From an uncultured Acidaminococcus sp. (GTDB lineage Bacteria > Bacillota > Negativicutes > Acidaminococcales > Acidaminococcaceae), in the NCBI GenBank assembly GCA_900315205.1, contig OMYF01000004.1, positions 23,760 through 87,759 of the forward strand: 64,000 nucleotides of DNA. Direction: 5' to 3'. The notes beneath the pieces are model-generated. The model made no database searches. It had not been told where the DNA came from and saw only the letters and a list, made by a program, of their open reading frames with translations. Positions within the stretch are counted from its first letter, which is position 1. Every line of letters begins with the position of its first letter. This document shows positions 52,196-60,534 of this stretch, piece by piece. The translations under genes and the position numbers were made by a program.

Positions 52196-53221
52196 ATGAA
52201 AAAGGGAAAACTGCTGTGCTTGACGCTTTCCGTCCTTATGTCAATTGGCCTGCTGACAGGCTGTGGCAGCGATAAGAAAGAAGCAGGCTCCGGCTCTTCC
52301 AAGGCGACAGTCATGAAGATCGGCCATGTGGAACCGGAAGACCGCTCCACCCATAAAGCACTGCTGAATTTCAAAAAGAACGTGGAAGAACGTTCCAAAG
52401 GCTCCATTAAAATCGAAATTTATCCGAACGGTGCCCTCGGCGGTGACGTCCAGCTGACCGAAGCCGTTGCAACAGGCTCTCTGGATATGGCCCTGCCGTC
52501 CACATCCGTCCTGACGACCTATACGGATGAATTCGGCGTACTGGATATGCCGTACATCTTCAAGAGCAGCCAGGCAGCCTTCAATGCCCTTGACGGGGAC
52601 GTGGGCAAGGAACTGGCTGAAAAAGTGAAATCCAAGGGAATCGATATCCTCGGGTATTCCTATAACGGCCCGAGAAGCACGACCAGCAAGGTAAAACCGA
52701 TTGAAAAACCGGAAGACCTGCAGGGGCTGAAGATGCGTGTCATGGAAAGCCCGATCTTCATCGACTATTACAAGACCCTGGGTGCCAATCCGACTCCGAT
52801 GAGCTTTACGGAACTCTATACGGGCCTGCAGCAGGGCACGGTGGAAGCACAGGAGAATCCGCCTTCCCTTACTTTTGCCAACAAATTCTATGAAGTGCAG
52901 AAATATTCCAGCATCGACGAACACGTCCATAATTTCCTTGCATTCCTGATCAACGACAATAAATTCAAATCCCTGAGTGCGGACAACCAGAAGATCCTTC
53001 AGGAAGAAGCCAAGAATTTTGTGAAAGAACAGCGCGCCATGGAACTGAAGGACAACGAAAAGGCCATCAAGGATCTGGAAACCATTGGAAAGCTGAAGAC
53101 CAATATCCTGACTGCCGACCAGAAAGCCGCCATGAGAGCCGCACTGCAGCCCATGTACGACAAGTATGAAGCCAAGTTCGGAAAGGCTATTTTCGACCTC
53201 TGCGCCAAGTACAACAAATAA
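52196..53221 (+). CDS. TRAP transporter substrate-binding protein (DctP type)
   Basis: 341 residues. Lipoprotein signal ending LLTGC (Cys23). The DctP fold is shown by KIGHVEPEDRSTHKALLNFK, EIYPNGALGGDVQLTEAVATGSLDM and LQGLKMRVMES; the Arg in LKMRVM is the conserved carboxylate-binding residue of the family. It binds an organic acid outside the membrane and delivers it to the permeases that follow. The ligand is unknown. Confidence 0.92.
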   Translation: MKKGKLLCLTLSVLMSIGLLTGCGSDKKEAGSGSSKATVMKIGHVEPEDRSTHKALLNFKKNVEERSKGSIKIEIYPNGALGGDVQLTEAVATGSLDMALPSTSVLTTYTDEFGVLDMPYIFKSSQAAFNALDGDVGKELAEKVKSKGIDILGYSYNGPRSTTSKVKPIEKPEDLQGLKMRVMESPIFIDYYKTLGANPTPMSFTELYTGLQQGTVEAQENPPSLTFANKFYEVQKYSSIDEHVHNFLAFLINDNKFKSLSADNQKILQEEAKNFVKEQRAMELKDNEKAIKDLETIGKLKTNILTADQKAAMRAALQPMYDKYEAKFGKAIFDLCAKYNK

Positions 53222-53245
53222 GCAGTTCCGGAAGAACTTTCCTGC

Positions 53246-53307
53246 CCGGGCTTTGGGGTCCGACGGAAGGCATGAGTGCCTTCCGTCCGGCCCGGAGCCC
53301 TGCTTTT
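53246..53307 (+). terminator. Strong intercistronic hairpin between dctP and dctQ
   Basis: GACGGAAGGCA (53262-53272) pairs perfectly with TGCCTTCCGTC (53277-53287), with an outer GGGCT/AGCCC and a following TGCTTTT. It probably raises the amount of binding protein relative to the permeases by protecting or partly ending the mRNA. Confidence 0.6.
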
Positions 53308-53323
53308 AAGAAAGGAGGTATCC

Positions 53324-53815
53324 ATGAAACAGTTCCTTGACAAATGGACGTACCTGGAAGAGCGGATCCTGGTAGCCAGTCTTGTTGTCAATACGCTGCT
53401 GATCTTCTGTCAGATCATCATGCGGGGAGCATTCAACTCTTCCCTGTCCTGGTCAGAAGAATTATCCCGCTATATTTTTATCTGGCAGATCTGGCTTGGA
53501 GCAGATTTCGCCTACGCCTGCCATGAACATATCCGGGTTGAAATGATCTACAAATGGCTGCCCGGTCCCAAAGCAAAGAATATCCTGGATATTTTTGTCC
53601 TGGTTGTCTGGTTTGCTTTTTCACTGTTTCTGACGATCAAGGGATTCGATCTCTGCCAGTCCATGGTTTCCCGCAATACCCTGTCATCCGGGATGCGGCT
53701 CCCCCTGGCTTATGTATATGCGTCCCTGCCCGTGTCGTCGCTTTTTTTAAGCCTGCGTCTTGTATACAGCTTGTATTTACGTATCCGTTTTGGTACTGAG
53801 GAAGGGGGGAACTGA
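53324..53815 (+). CDS. TRAP transporter small permease (DctQ type)
   Basis: 163 residues from ATG 53324 with AAAGGAGGTATCC upstream. Four membrane segments (about 15-35, 50-70, 85-108, 125-145). The WSEELSRYIFIWQIWLGA motif is typical for DctQ. It partners the large permease 3 bp downstream. Confidence 0.88.
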   Translation: MKQFLDKWTYLEERILVASLVVNTLLIFCQIIMRGAFNSSLSWSEELSRYIFIWQIWLGADFAYACHEHIRVEMIYKWLPGPKAKNILDIFVLVVWFAFSLFLTIKGFDLCQSMVSRNTLSSGMRLPLAYVYASLPVSSLFLSLRLVYSLYLRIRFGTEEGGN

Positions 53816-53818
53816 CGG

Positions 53819-55090
53819 ATGGAAGCCGTATTTCTTTTTGGTCTTTTCATTATCCTCCTTATGCTCAGCGTACCTATCGGGTATGCCATCGGGATGGTTA
53901 CGCTGGTGACGATGCTGCACTACACGTCCATGCCCACCCTGATGATCGCCCAGAACAGCGTGGCCGGCGTGGATTCATTCCCGCTCCTGGCCATTCCTTT
54001 CTTCATGCTGGCCGGCAACCTCATGAGCGGCGGCGGGATCGCCCGGCGGCTCGTCAATTTCTTTGAGTGCTTCATCGGCCATATCACCGGCGGTCTCGGC
54101 ATGGTGACGATCGTCGTCTGTATGTTTTTTGCTGCCATCTCCGGCTCGGCCGTCGCCACGGTTTCCGCTGTCGGCGCCTTTATGATCCCCCAGATGGTCG
54201 AACATGGTTACAGCAAGCCCTTTTCTGCAGCTCTGACGGCTGCAGCGGGCACAATCGGCGTCATTATCCCGCCGTCCGTCCCGTTCGTCATCTACGGTGT
54301 CGTATCCGGCGCTTCCATCACGGGTCTTTTTACGGCAGGCTTCCTGCCGGGCGTCCTCATGGGTGTCGCCCTGATGATCGTTTGCTTCATCGTATCCAAA
54401 AAGAGAGGGTACAAGGGCAGCAGCAATCCGCCGTCCCTTTCCCAGATCTGGTCAACCTTCAAGGATGCCATCTGGGCCATCCTGTCGCCGGTCATCATCC
54501 TGGGCGGTATTTATTCGGGCAAATTCACTCCTACGGAAGCAGCTGTCGTATCCGTTGTCTATTCCTATATCGTCGGCCGTTTTGTCTATCGGGAACTTGA
54601 CGGGTCCAGCACGTACAAGGCCCTCAAGGATGCGATTGTCGTCAACGGTGCGACCACCTTCATGGTCGGCCTTTCCACGGCCTTTGCAGCACTCCTGACG
54701 ATGGAGCAGATTCCTTTCAAGATTGCAGCCTTTATCACCAGCCTGAGCAATAACGGCATTGTCATCCTCCTGATGATCAATCTGTTCCTGCTCATTGTGG
54801 GGATGTTCATCGATAACATTCCGGCTACGATCATCCTGACTCCAATCCTGCTGCCCATCTGCAAGAAATTCGGTATGAGTCCCATCACCTTCGGCATCAT
54901 GCTGACGATGAACCTGGCTATTGGATTCTGCACGCCGCCATACGGAATCAACCTTTTTGTGGCAACAGCCATTTCCAAGGTCCGCATGGAAGAACTGTCC
55001 AGGGAACTGATTTTCCTGATCGGCGCCCTGCTCGTCGTGCTGGCAGCTGTGACCTATGTTCCTTCCGTAACTATGATCTTTCTGAAATAA
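53819..55090 (+). CDS. TRAP transporter large permease (DctM type)
   Basis: 423 residues with 12 or so membrane segments. GGGIARRLVNFFECFIGHITGG and SGSAVATVSAVGAFMIPQM are conserved in DctM, as is the MFIDNIPATIILTPILLPI region. The protein uses the Na+ gradient to move the bound organic acid in. It forms one transporter with the two preceding genes. Confidence 0.94.
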   Translation: MEAVFLFGLFIILLMLSVPIGYAIGMVTLVTMLHYTSMPTLMIAQNSVAGVDSFPLLAIPFFMLAGNLMSGGGIARRLVNFFECFIGHITGGLGMVTIVVCMFFAAISGSAVATVSAVGAFMIPQMVEHGYSKPFSAALTAAAGTIGVIIPPSVPFVIYGVVSGASITGLFTAGFLPGVLMGVALMIVCFIVSKKRGYKGSSNPPSLSQIWSTFKDAIWAILSPVIILGGIYSGKFTPTEAAVVSVVYSYIVGRFVYRELDGSSTYKALKDAIVVNGATTFMVGLSTAFAALLTMEQIPFKIAAFITSLSNNGIVILLMINLFLLIVGMFIDNIPATIILTPILLPICKKFGMSPITFGIMLTMNLAIGFCTPPYGINLFVATAISKVRMEELSRELIFLIGALLVVLAAVTYVPSVTMIFLK

Positions 55091-55102
55091 GGAGGCTCTG
55101 AC

Positions 55103-56074
55103 ATGTTAATCTGGATCATCGATGAAGAATGGAAAGACTACGATCTGGAAAAAGAGACACTTGAAGCCCGCTATCCCGGTGTCGAAATCCGCTGTTCCAC
55201 TTACGATTATGCAAAAGATCTGGAAGATTTCGGTTATAAGGCCGATGGGATCCTGGCCCAGGTCTACGCCAGCATTCCCGGATCCGTCATCGAACGTCTG
55301 GAAAACTGCAAGGGAATCGCTGTTTATGGCGGCGGCTATGACCGCATCGATGTGGAAGCGGCCCGGAAAAAGGGGATCTCTGTCACGAACATCTCCGGCT
55401 ACTGTGCCGAGGATCTGGCCGATTATGTCATCGCTGCCATGTACTATGTCAATAAAAAAATCGCTCAGTACAGCAGTACTGTTGTAGAAGACAGTTCCCA
55501 CAACCGCTGGGGTGCCATGGCAGTCACCGCACAGGAACACCGCCTTTCTGCCCAGACGCTCTCCATCCTGGGTCTTGGGGTCATCGGCAAGGTCGTCGCT
55601 GCCCGGGCCAAAGCGCTCGGTATGCGTGTCATCGCCTTTGACGATTTCGTTTCCAAAGATAAAATGGATGCAGTGGGTGTGGAGAAGGTCTCTTTTGAAG
55701 AAGCCTTCCGGCAGGCCGATTTCCTCAGCATCAATCTGAAAGGCTGCGATGAGAACCTGGATAAAGTGAATGCTGCTGCCATGGCCCTGATGAAACCTTC
55801 TGCCTGGATCATCAACACGTCCCGGGGCAAACTGATCGACGAGGATGCTCTCATTGCCGCCGTAAAGGCGGGGACCATCGCCGGAGCCATTCTCGATGTC
55901 ATCAAAGTGGAGCCGCCCACGGGCAGTGAACCCATCCTGCATTGTCCGGGCATCTATGTGACACCCCATGTATCCTATATTTCGGTGGAATCCTTCCGGG
56001 CACTGAAGGAACGGGCCCTGGAAAATCTTGGCAATATGCTTGACGGCAAGCGCCCGCGGGATCTGGTAAACTAA
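55103..56074 (+). CDS. D-isomer-specific 2-hydroxyacid dehydrogenase
   Basis: 323 residues. NAD-binding motif LSILGLGVIGKVVAARAKALG, and catalytic residues Arg in NTSRGKLIDE, Glu in IKVEPPTG and His in TPHVSYIS. It reduces a 2-keto acid or oxidises a D-2-hydroxy acid. In the operon after the TRAP genes it probably handles a product of the aconitase-X step. It is not PdxB or SerA by length or C-terminal domain. SD is AAGGAGGC. Confidence 0.9.
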   Translation: MLIWIIDEEWKDYDLEKETLEARYPGVEIRCSTYDYAKDLEDFGYKADGILAQVYASIPGSVIERLENCKGIAVYGGGYDRIDVEAARKKGISVTNISGYCAEDLADYVIAAMYYVNKKIAQYSSTVVEDSSHNRWGAMAVTAQEHRLSAQTLSILGLGVIGKVVAARAKALGMRVIAFDDFVSKDKMDAVGVEKVSFEEAFRQADFLSINLKGCDENLDKVNAAAMALMKPSAWIINTSRGKLIDEDALIAAVKAGTIAGAILDVIKVEPPTGSEPILHCPGIYVTPHVSYISVESFRALKERALENLGNMLDGKRPRDLVN

Positions 56075-56197
56075 GGAGAGAGCGGTTCCACAAGACGCGT
56101 CGGATCCGCACAGAGCCCTGATGGATGATGCACGGGAAAAAGCTGCATTGCCTTGACCGCAGCATATGAAGTGTCGGCGCTGGGAGGAGGGATGCTC

Positions 56198-56905
56198 TTG
56201 ACAGATAATATCCGATTGGGAAGGATCAAACGTTATTCCCTGGCAGAGCAGGCTTACCGCTATTTAAAGGATCAGATCCTGAGCGGGCAGATCCGTCAGG
56301 GCGATGTGATTACAGAACAGGCGATTGCGGATCAGCTGCATATGAGCCGGACTCCTGTAAAGAATGCAATCAGCAGACTGGAAACGGAAAATTTCGTCAC
56401 GACCATGAACGGACGCGGCACTCTTGTCAATGTCCTGTCCATTGCGGACATGCGCGATATCTACAGCGTCCGCTGCGCCCTGGGGGAACTGGCTCTTGAC
56501 ACGGCCGTGAAGAATCTTCCGCTGCGGGAACTCAAACGGCAGCAGGAACTCTTCCGCGATGCCGGAACGCGCTACCATGCGGACAAAAAGAGCGTGTCCG
56601 CAGAAGAGATGTTCCAGCTCGATTCCATGTTCCATACCATGTTTGTCGATTATACGTCCAACCATTATATCAAAAAACTGATGCCCACCCTGGAGGAACG
56701 CATCCAGTGGCGCCAGCTCCAGGCATATATCCTGACAGATACCTTTCCGGAGAGTACGGAGCAGCATCTTGCCATTTTGGATGCCATGGAAAAAGGGAAC
56801 CTGGAAGAAGCCAAGGGACTCCTCCATGATCACCTGGAATGGTCCTTCAATGTGATGATGGACGCGTACCTGAACGGGCGGAAAGGAAATGAAGGAGGCG
56901 TCTAG
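56198..56905 (+). CDS. GntR-family regulator with FCD domain
   Basis: 235 residues taken from TTG 56198, which lies 7 nt after AGGAGG; an ATG at 56192 is only 1 nt from that site. Winged helix (about 8-75, SLAEQAYRYLKDQILSG, then MSRTPVKNAISRLE) and FCD ligand domain. Such regulators usually respond to an acid metabolite of the pathway they control, so it is the likely local regulator of the aconitase-X/TRAP cluster. Confidence 0.9.
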   Translation: MTDNIRLGRIKRYSLAEQAYRYLKDQILSGQIRQGDVITEQAIADQLHMSRTPVKNAISRLETENFVTTMNGRGTLVNVLSIADMRDIYSVRCALGELALDTAVKNLPLRELKRQQELFRDAGTRYHADKKSVSAEEMFQLDSMFHTMFVDYTSNHYIKKLMPTLEERIQWRQLQAYILTDTFPESTEQHLAILDAMEKGNLEEAKGLLHDHLEWSFNVMMDAYLNGRKGNEGGV

Positions 56906-56970
56906 AAGAAGCGGAGTCCGTTCCGGCGTTAGCGGCAGGGATACGTCAGGTACAGACCGCATTTCTGGCG

Positions 56971-57006
56971 AAAGGAGCTGTGAAACGTCATTTTCACAGC
57001 TCCTTT
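56971..57006 (+). terminator. Terminator after the GntR gene
   Basis: AAAGGAGCTGTGAAA (56971-56985) pairs perfectly with TTTCACAGCTCCTTT (56992-57006), 15 bp. Confidence 0.7.
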
Positions 57007-57132
57007 CAAAGTGTCGGATGCCTGTCATTATAAGAAGACAGGGGATACGCGGAAGCCGGTGCCGTACCCTTGAGAGAAACAGGGAATGGAAGAGTGTTTC
57101 TTCTTGTTCTATTCCCGGGAGGTGGAGCAAAC

Positions 57133-57672
57133 ATGAATCCCTATGTGCAGTTATTTACGGTATTTGCCCGCATGGGAGCCGTGACATTTGGCGGCGGCAT
57201 GGCCATGCTTCCCATCCTGCAGGCAGAGGTCGTCAACAAATACCACTGGGCCACGGATGAGGAACTGACCGACTATTATGCCATAGGCCAGTGCACGCCC
57301 GGTATCATTGCTGTCAATACAGCGACATTCATCGGCATGAAACAGAAAGGGATTCCCGGCGGGATCGTTGCGACACTTGGAGTCGTCTTTCCTTCGATGG
57401 TCATCATCACGGTCATTGCGGCATTCCTCACGAATTTTGCCAATCTGCCCGTTGTCAAGGATGCTTTTGCCGGGATCCGTGTAGCCGTCTGCATCCTGAT
57501 CTTCCAGGCCGTGCGCAGGCTTGCTGCCAAAGCTGTCGTCGACAAGATCACACTCACGGTTTTCCTCATCGTCATGGCCATCAATATGCTGACTGATATT
57601 TCTCCGGCCTGGCTCGTCGTGACAGCAGGAGCCGTCGGCATCCTGACAAAGAAACTGGGAGGTGGACAGTGA
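57133..57672 (+). CDS. Chromate-transporter-family protein, first half
   Basis: 179 residues from ATG 57133, GGGAGGTGGAGC upstream. Single CHR domain (FARMGAVTFGGGMAMLPILQAEVV, then YAIGQCTPGIIAVNTATFIG) with about six membrane segments. Short CHR proteins work as pairs; the second half overlaps. Some CHR pairs export chromate, but in anaerobes the natural role is unclear. Downstream of the aconitase-X cluster but separated by a terminator. Confidence 0.88.
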   Translation: MNPYVQLFTVFARMGAVTFGGGMAMLPILQAEVVNKYHWATDEELTDYYAIGQCTPGIIAVNTATFIGMKQKGIPGGIVATLGVVFPSMVIITVIAAFLTNFANLPVVKDAFAGIRVAVCILIFQAVRRLAAKAVVDKITLTVFLIVMAINMLTDISPAWLVVTAGAVGILTKKLGGGQ

Positions 57673-58244
57673 TGCTCCTGCTTTCCCTCTTCATCGAATA
57701 CTTCAAGATCGGACTCTTTGCCATCGGCGGCGGGATGGCCACCATCCCCTTCCTGGCAAAGCTCGCGGCAAGGACCCACTGGTTCACGGAAAACGATCTG
57801 CTCGATATGATCGCTGTTTCCGAATCGACCCCGGGACCGATCGGTGTCAACACGGCCACTTATGTCGGCTTCCATGTATCCGATCTCATCGGCATGCTCA
57901 CATCGACCATGGGGCTCGTCACTCCGTCCATCATCGTCATCATCCTGGTTTATTCAGCTCTTAAAAAATTCGGTGACAGCTTTTACGTCAAATCCGCCAT
58001 GTACGGCCTGCGTGCCGCTTCCTGCGGTCTTATCGCTGCAGCCGGCTTTCTTGTGGCAAGGGTCACGCTGCTGGATCAGGATGTCTGGCATGCGACCCAT
58101 TCACTGACCGGTTCCATCCTTGTGCCGCGTCTCATCCTGGCAGCCATCCTCCTCGTCCTCACGACGAAATTCAGAAAAGTCCACCCCGTGGCCTGGCTCG
58201 CCATGGCTGCAGTGATCGGAGTGATATTCCATTTCGGGACATGA
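57672..58244 (+). CDS. Chromate-transporter-family protein, second half
   Basis: 190 residues from ATG 57672, overlapping the stop of the first half (TGATG; a GTG at 57669 is also in frame). CHR domain with FKIGLFAIGGGMATIPFLAKLAARTHW and VSESTPGPIGVNTATYVGFH. It is the partner of the preceding gene; together they form one bicistronic CHR transporter. Confidence 0.88.
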   Translation: MLLLSLFIEYFKIGLFAIGGGMATIPFLAKLAARTHWFTENDLLDMIAVSESTPGPIGVNTATYVGFHVSDLIGMLTSTMGLVTPSIIVIILVYSALKKFGDSFYVKSAMYGLRAASCGLIAAAGFLVARVTLLDQDVWHATHSLTGSILVPRLILAAILLVLTTKFRKVHPVAWLAMAAVIGVIFHFGT

Positions 58245-58564
58245 GGCCCTAGTCACCAGGGGCTGTTCCTGAAAATGGCACTGCCGTCTTCAGTAAAAAA
58301 CGGATACGGGATACCGGAGCTTTGTGCAGCCGGTACGGGACCGAAATATTGCATTTTGCCGGGAAGCGGCAGCCTGTCTGCAGGATGGCTCCGTCTTTCC
58401 GGCATTTGTGCTGTTTCCGGTGCGGTACCTCTCTGGATAATTCCGGCTATTCCGGCCACAGGGATGCGGCTCCCGGGCCGAAAGGTGTATAATAATGTTC
58501 AGCCGCACCCATGGTATGGGCGGGGCAGTGATTTTTACGGTAAAAAGCACAGGAGGCAATGGAT
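58245..58564. other. Gene-free stretch before luxS
   Basis: No coding sequence. TATAAT near 58488 may be the luxS -10. I see no SAM or SAH riboswitch core. Confidence 0.4.
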
Positions 58565-59041
58565 ATGGAAAAGGTGGTTATCGAAAGTTTCACGCTGGAT
58601 CATACAAAGGTCAAGGCGCCCTATGTGCGTCTGATCGATTCTCAGACGGGACCCCACGGGGATGTGGTCTCCAATTATGATATCCGGCTCTGTCAGCCCA
58701 ACCAGGAGGCTATTCCGACGGGCGGCATGCATACGCTGGAGCATCTGCTGGCACTCTATCTGCGGCCCCGCATCCCGGGCTATCTGGACTGCTCGCCCTT
58801 TGGCTGCCGGACAGGCTTCCATCTGCTGTGCTGGGGAGTCCATGACCCGAAGGATGTGGCTGTTGCCCTGAAGGAAGCACTGCAGCTTGTGACGGAGACC
58901 AAATGGGAAGATGTTCCGGGCACGCAGGAACGGGAATGCGGCAATTATCGGGATCACTCTCTTTTCTGCGCTCAGGAATGGGCACGGGCGATCCTGAAAA
59001 AGGGCATCAGCATGGATCCGTACGAACGGAAACTGGTGTAA
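58565..59041 (+). CDS. luxS: S-ribosylhomocysteine lyase (LuxS)
   Basis: 158 residues from ATG 58565, 8 nt after AGGAGG; an ATG at 58559 is too close to that site. LuxS splits S-ribosylhomocysteine into homocysteine and DPD, the AI-2 precursor. Metal ligands are His56 and His60 (HTLEH), and a cysteine in [11 protein letters not shown]; the catalytic Cys is in the FGCRTGFH region. Normal length. No other methyl-cycle gene is adjacent. Confidence 0.95.
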   Translation: MEKVVIESFTLDHTKVKAPYVRLIDSQTGPHGDVVSNYDIRLCQPNQEAIPTGGMHTLEHLLALYLRPRIPGYLDCSPFGCRTGFHLLCWGVHDPKDVAVALKEALQLVTETKWEDVPGTQERECGNYRDHSLFCAQEWARAILKKGISMDPYERKLV

Positions 59042-59283
59042 TGAGGGTGCCGGCCTTCCCCGGTTTTCGCCGGACGCCGGGAACAGGACCGGAGCCCGGC
59101 AGGTTTGTTTCCGGTCCCGGGTCTTCTGAATGGAAAAAGTGAAGGACTTTCTGCAGCCATGGCCCGTATCACGAGCGGGGAATGCCGTTTTCTCCAGTCT
59201 TTTTCTTTAAAGATATGCCGTAATCCTTTATAATGAAAAGATCATGGCGGCTGCCTTTCAGGGCACCGAAGAGGAGGAAGCAT

Positions 59284-59775
59284 ATGGCAAACTTGTTTTT
59301 CCACGGATATAAAGATTTTCAAAGAGGAAAACTCTGCCGGACGGAAACTCTCGAACAGAAGATTCCCATTAATATAGAGGCATCCGGTGGTTCTGATTTT
59401 TCCCTGCAAGAGAATGAAATTTGTTCCATCGATCTGTTCGGAAAAGATTCGGAGCTCCGGATTTATCCGAGCGAGAAGGATTTCAGGGAATCAGAACAGG
59501 AAGTGACGCCGTACAGCCTTTTCCCGATCGGGACCATGGATGAGACACCGGACGGCAGACATGTGGAGGAGACGCCTTTTATCGTATTTTCCGGCCGGGT
59601 CATCCAGGTAAAGCCACATCCGGACGGAGATGAGGATGCGGATTACACTGTTACAGTCAGGACAAATGACCTTGTGTTCGACATGGAGATCGCTTATAAA
59701 AAGCCTGTTGAAGAAGGGTACTGGATCATGGGCATTACCTGGCTCTATGGCACGGTCAGACGCAAAGAAGCCTGA
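59284..59775 (+). CDS. Unrecognised 163-residue protein
   Basis: 163 residues with a good ribosome site (GAGGAGGAAGC before ATG 59284) and a possible -10 TATAAT at 59229. Mostly beta-strand-like and acidic with no signal peptide or membrane segment. SLQENEICSIDLFGKDSEL and SGRVIQVKPHPDGDEDADYTV look like small barrel strands, but I recognise no family. It precedes a cysteine hydrolase gene. Confidence 0.7.
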   Translation: MANLFFHGYKDFQRGKLCRTETLEQKIPINIEASGGSDFSLQENEICSIDLFGKDSELRIYPSEKDFRESEQEVTPYSLFPIGTMDETPDGRHVEETPFIVFSGRVIQVKPHPDGDEDADYTVTVRTNDLVFDMEIAYKKPVEEGYWIMGITWLYGTVRRKEA

Positions 59776-59829
59776 ATCCGGACTGACCCTGGCTGTATGC
59801 TGTGATGGAGGTTGTATCTGAAAAAAACC

Positions 59830-60360
59830 ATGGACAATAAGCTGCTCATCGTAATCGATATGCAAAATGATTTTGTCGACGGCGCTCTCGGTACCGCGGA
59901 AGCACAGGCTATTGTGCCGAAAGTGGTGGACTGCGTGGCCCATTTTGAAGGACGGATCATTTTTACACTTGATACTCATGGCGAAAACTATCTTGAGACA
60001 CAGGAAGGAAAGAATCTCCCGGTGCCGCACTGCATCAAGGGAACCCGGGGCTGGGAACTGATCAGGCCGCTTGAAGAGCTGCAGCGGTCCCGCCATGCTC
60101 CGGTGTATCTGAAGGATACGTTCGGTTCTTTCCAGCTTGCCAGGGATTTGCGGGAAATGCATGAAGAACAGCCCATTGAGGAGATCCGGCTGATTGGCCT
60201 GTGCACGGATATCTGCGTCGTGTCCAATGCACTGCTGCTGAAAGCAGCCCTGCCCCAGGTACCCATCTGTGTGGACAGCAGCTGCTGCGCCGGTGTGACT
60301 CCTGAAAGCCATCGGGCGGCCCTGCAGACGATGCAAAGCTGCCAGATCAGAGTCCTTTGA
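59830..60360 (+). CDS. Isochorismatase-like cysteine hydrolase
   Basis: 176 residues from ATG 59830. Family motifs: Asp in VIDMQNDFVDGAL, cis-peptide region, and the nucleophile Cys in GLCTDICVVSNALLL. It belongs to the nicotinamidase/isochorismatase fold; substrate is uncertain. The best ribosome site (GGAGG, 59807-59811) is 6 nt before a CTG at 59818 and about 18 nt before the ATG, so translation may start at the CTG. Confidence 0.85.
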   Translation: MDNKLLIVIDMQNDFVDGALGTAEAQAIVPKVVDCVAHFEGRIIFTLDTHGENYLETQEGKNLPVPHCIKGTRGWELIRPLEELQRSRHAPVYLKDTFGSFQLARDLREMHEEQPIEEIRLIGLCTDICVVSNALLLKAALPQVPICVDSSCCAGVTPESHRAALQTMQSCQIRVL

Positions 60361-60370
60361 CCTGTCCCTG

Positions 60371-60434
60371 CATTCCGGCAGGAATGACCGGAAAAACGAT
60401 GCTTTCCGGTGCAGAATGGTTTGTATTTTTTTTA
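60371..60434 (+). terminator. Terminator after the cysteine hydrolase
   Basis: Two adjacent stems, CATTCC/GGAATG (60371-60386) and ACCGGAAA/TTTCCGGT (60387-60410), then a T-rich run to 60433. Confidence 0.6.
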
Positions 60435-60462
60435 GGAAATACAAGTGAAAGTTTGTAAAAAG

Positions 60463-60471
60463 TGATATAAT
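60463..60471 (+). promoter_or_regulatory. Extended -10 promoter of pta
   Basis: TGATATAAT, giving an untranslated leader of about 57 nt with no evident structure. No good -35. Confidence 0.5.
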
Positions 60472-60534
60472 GTCTACTTAGAAGTGGGGCATCGTGTTCC
60501 ACACCATAATTTAAACAAATAGGAGTGATTTGTA

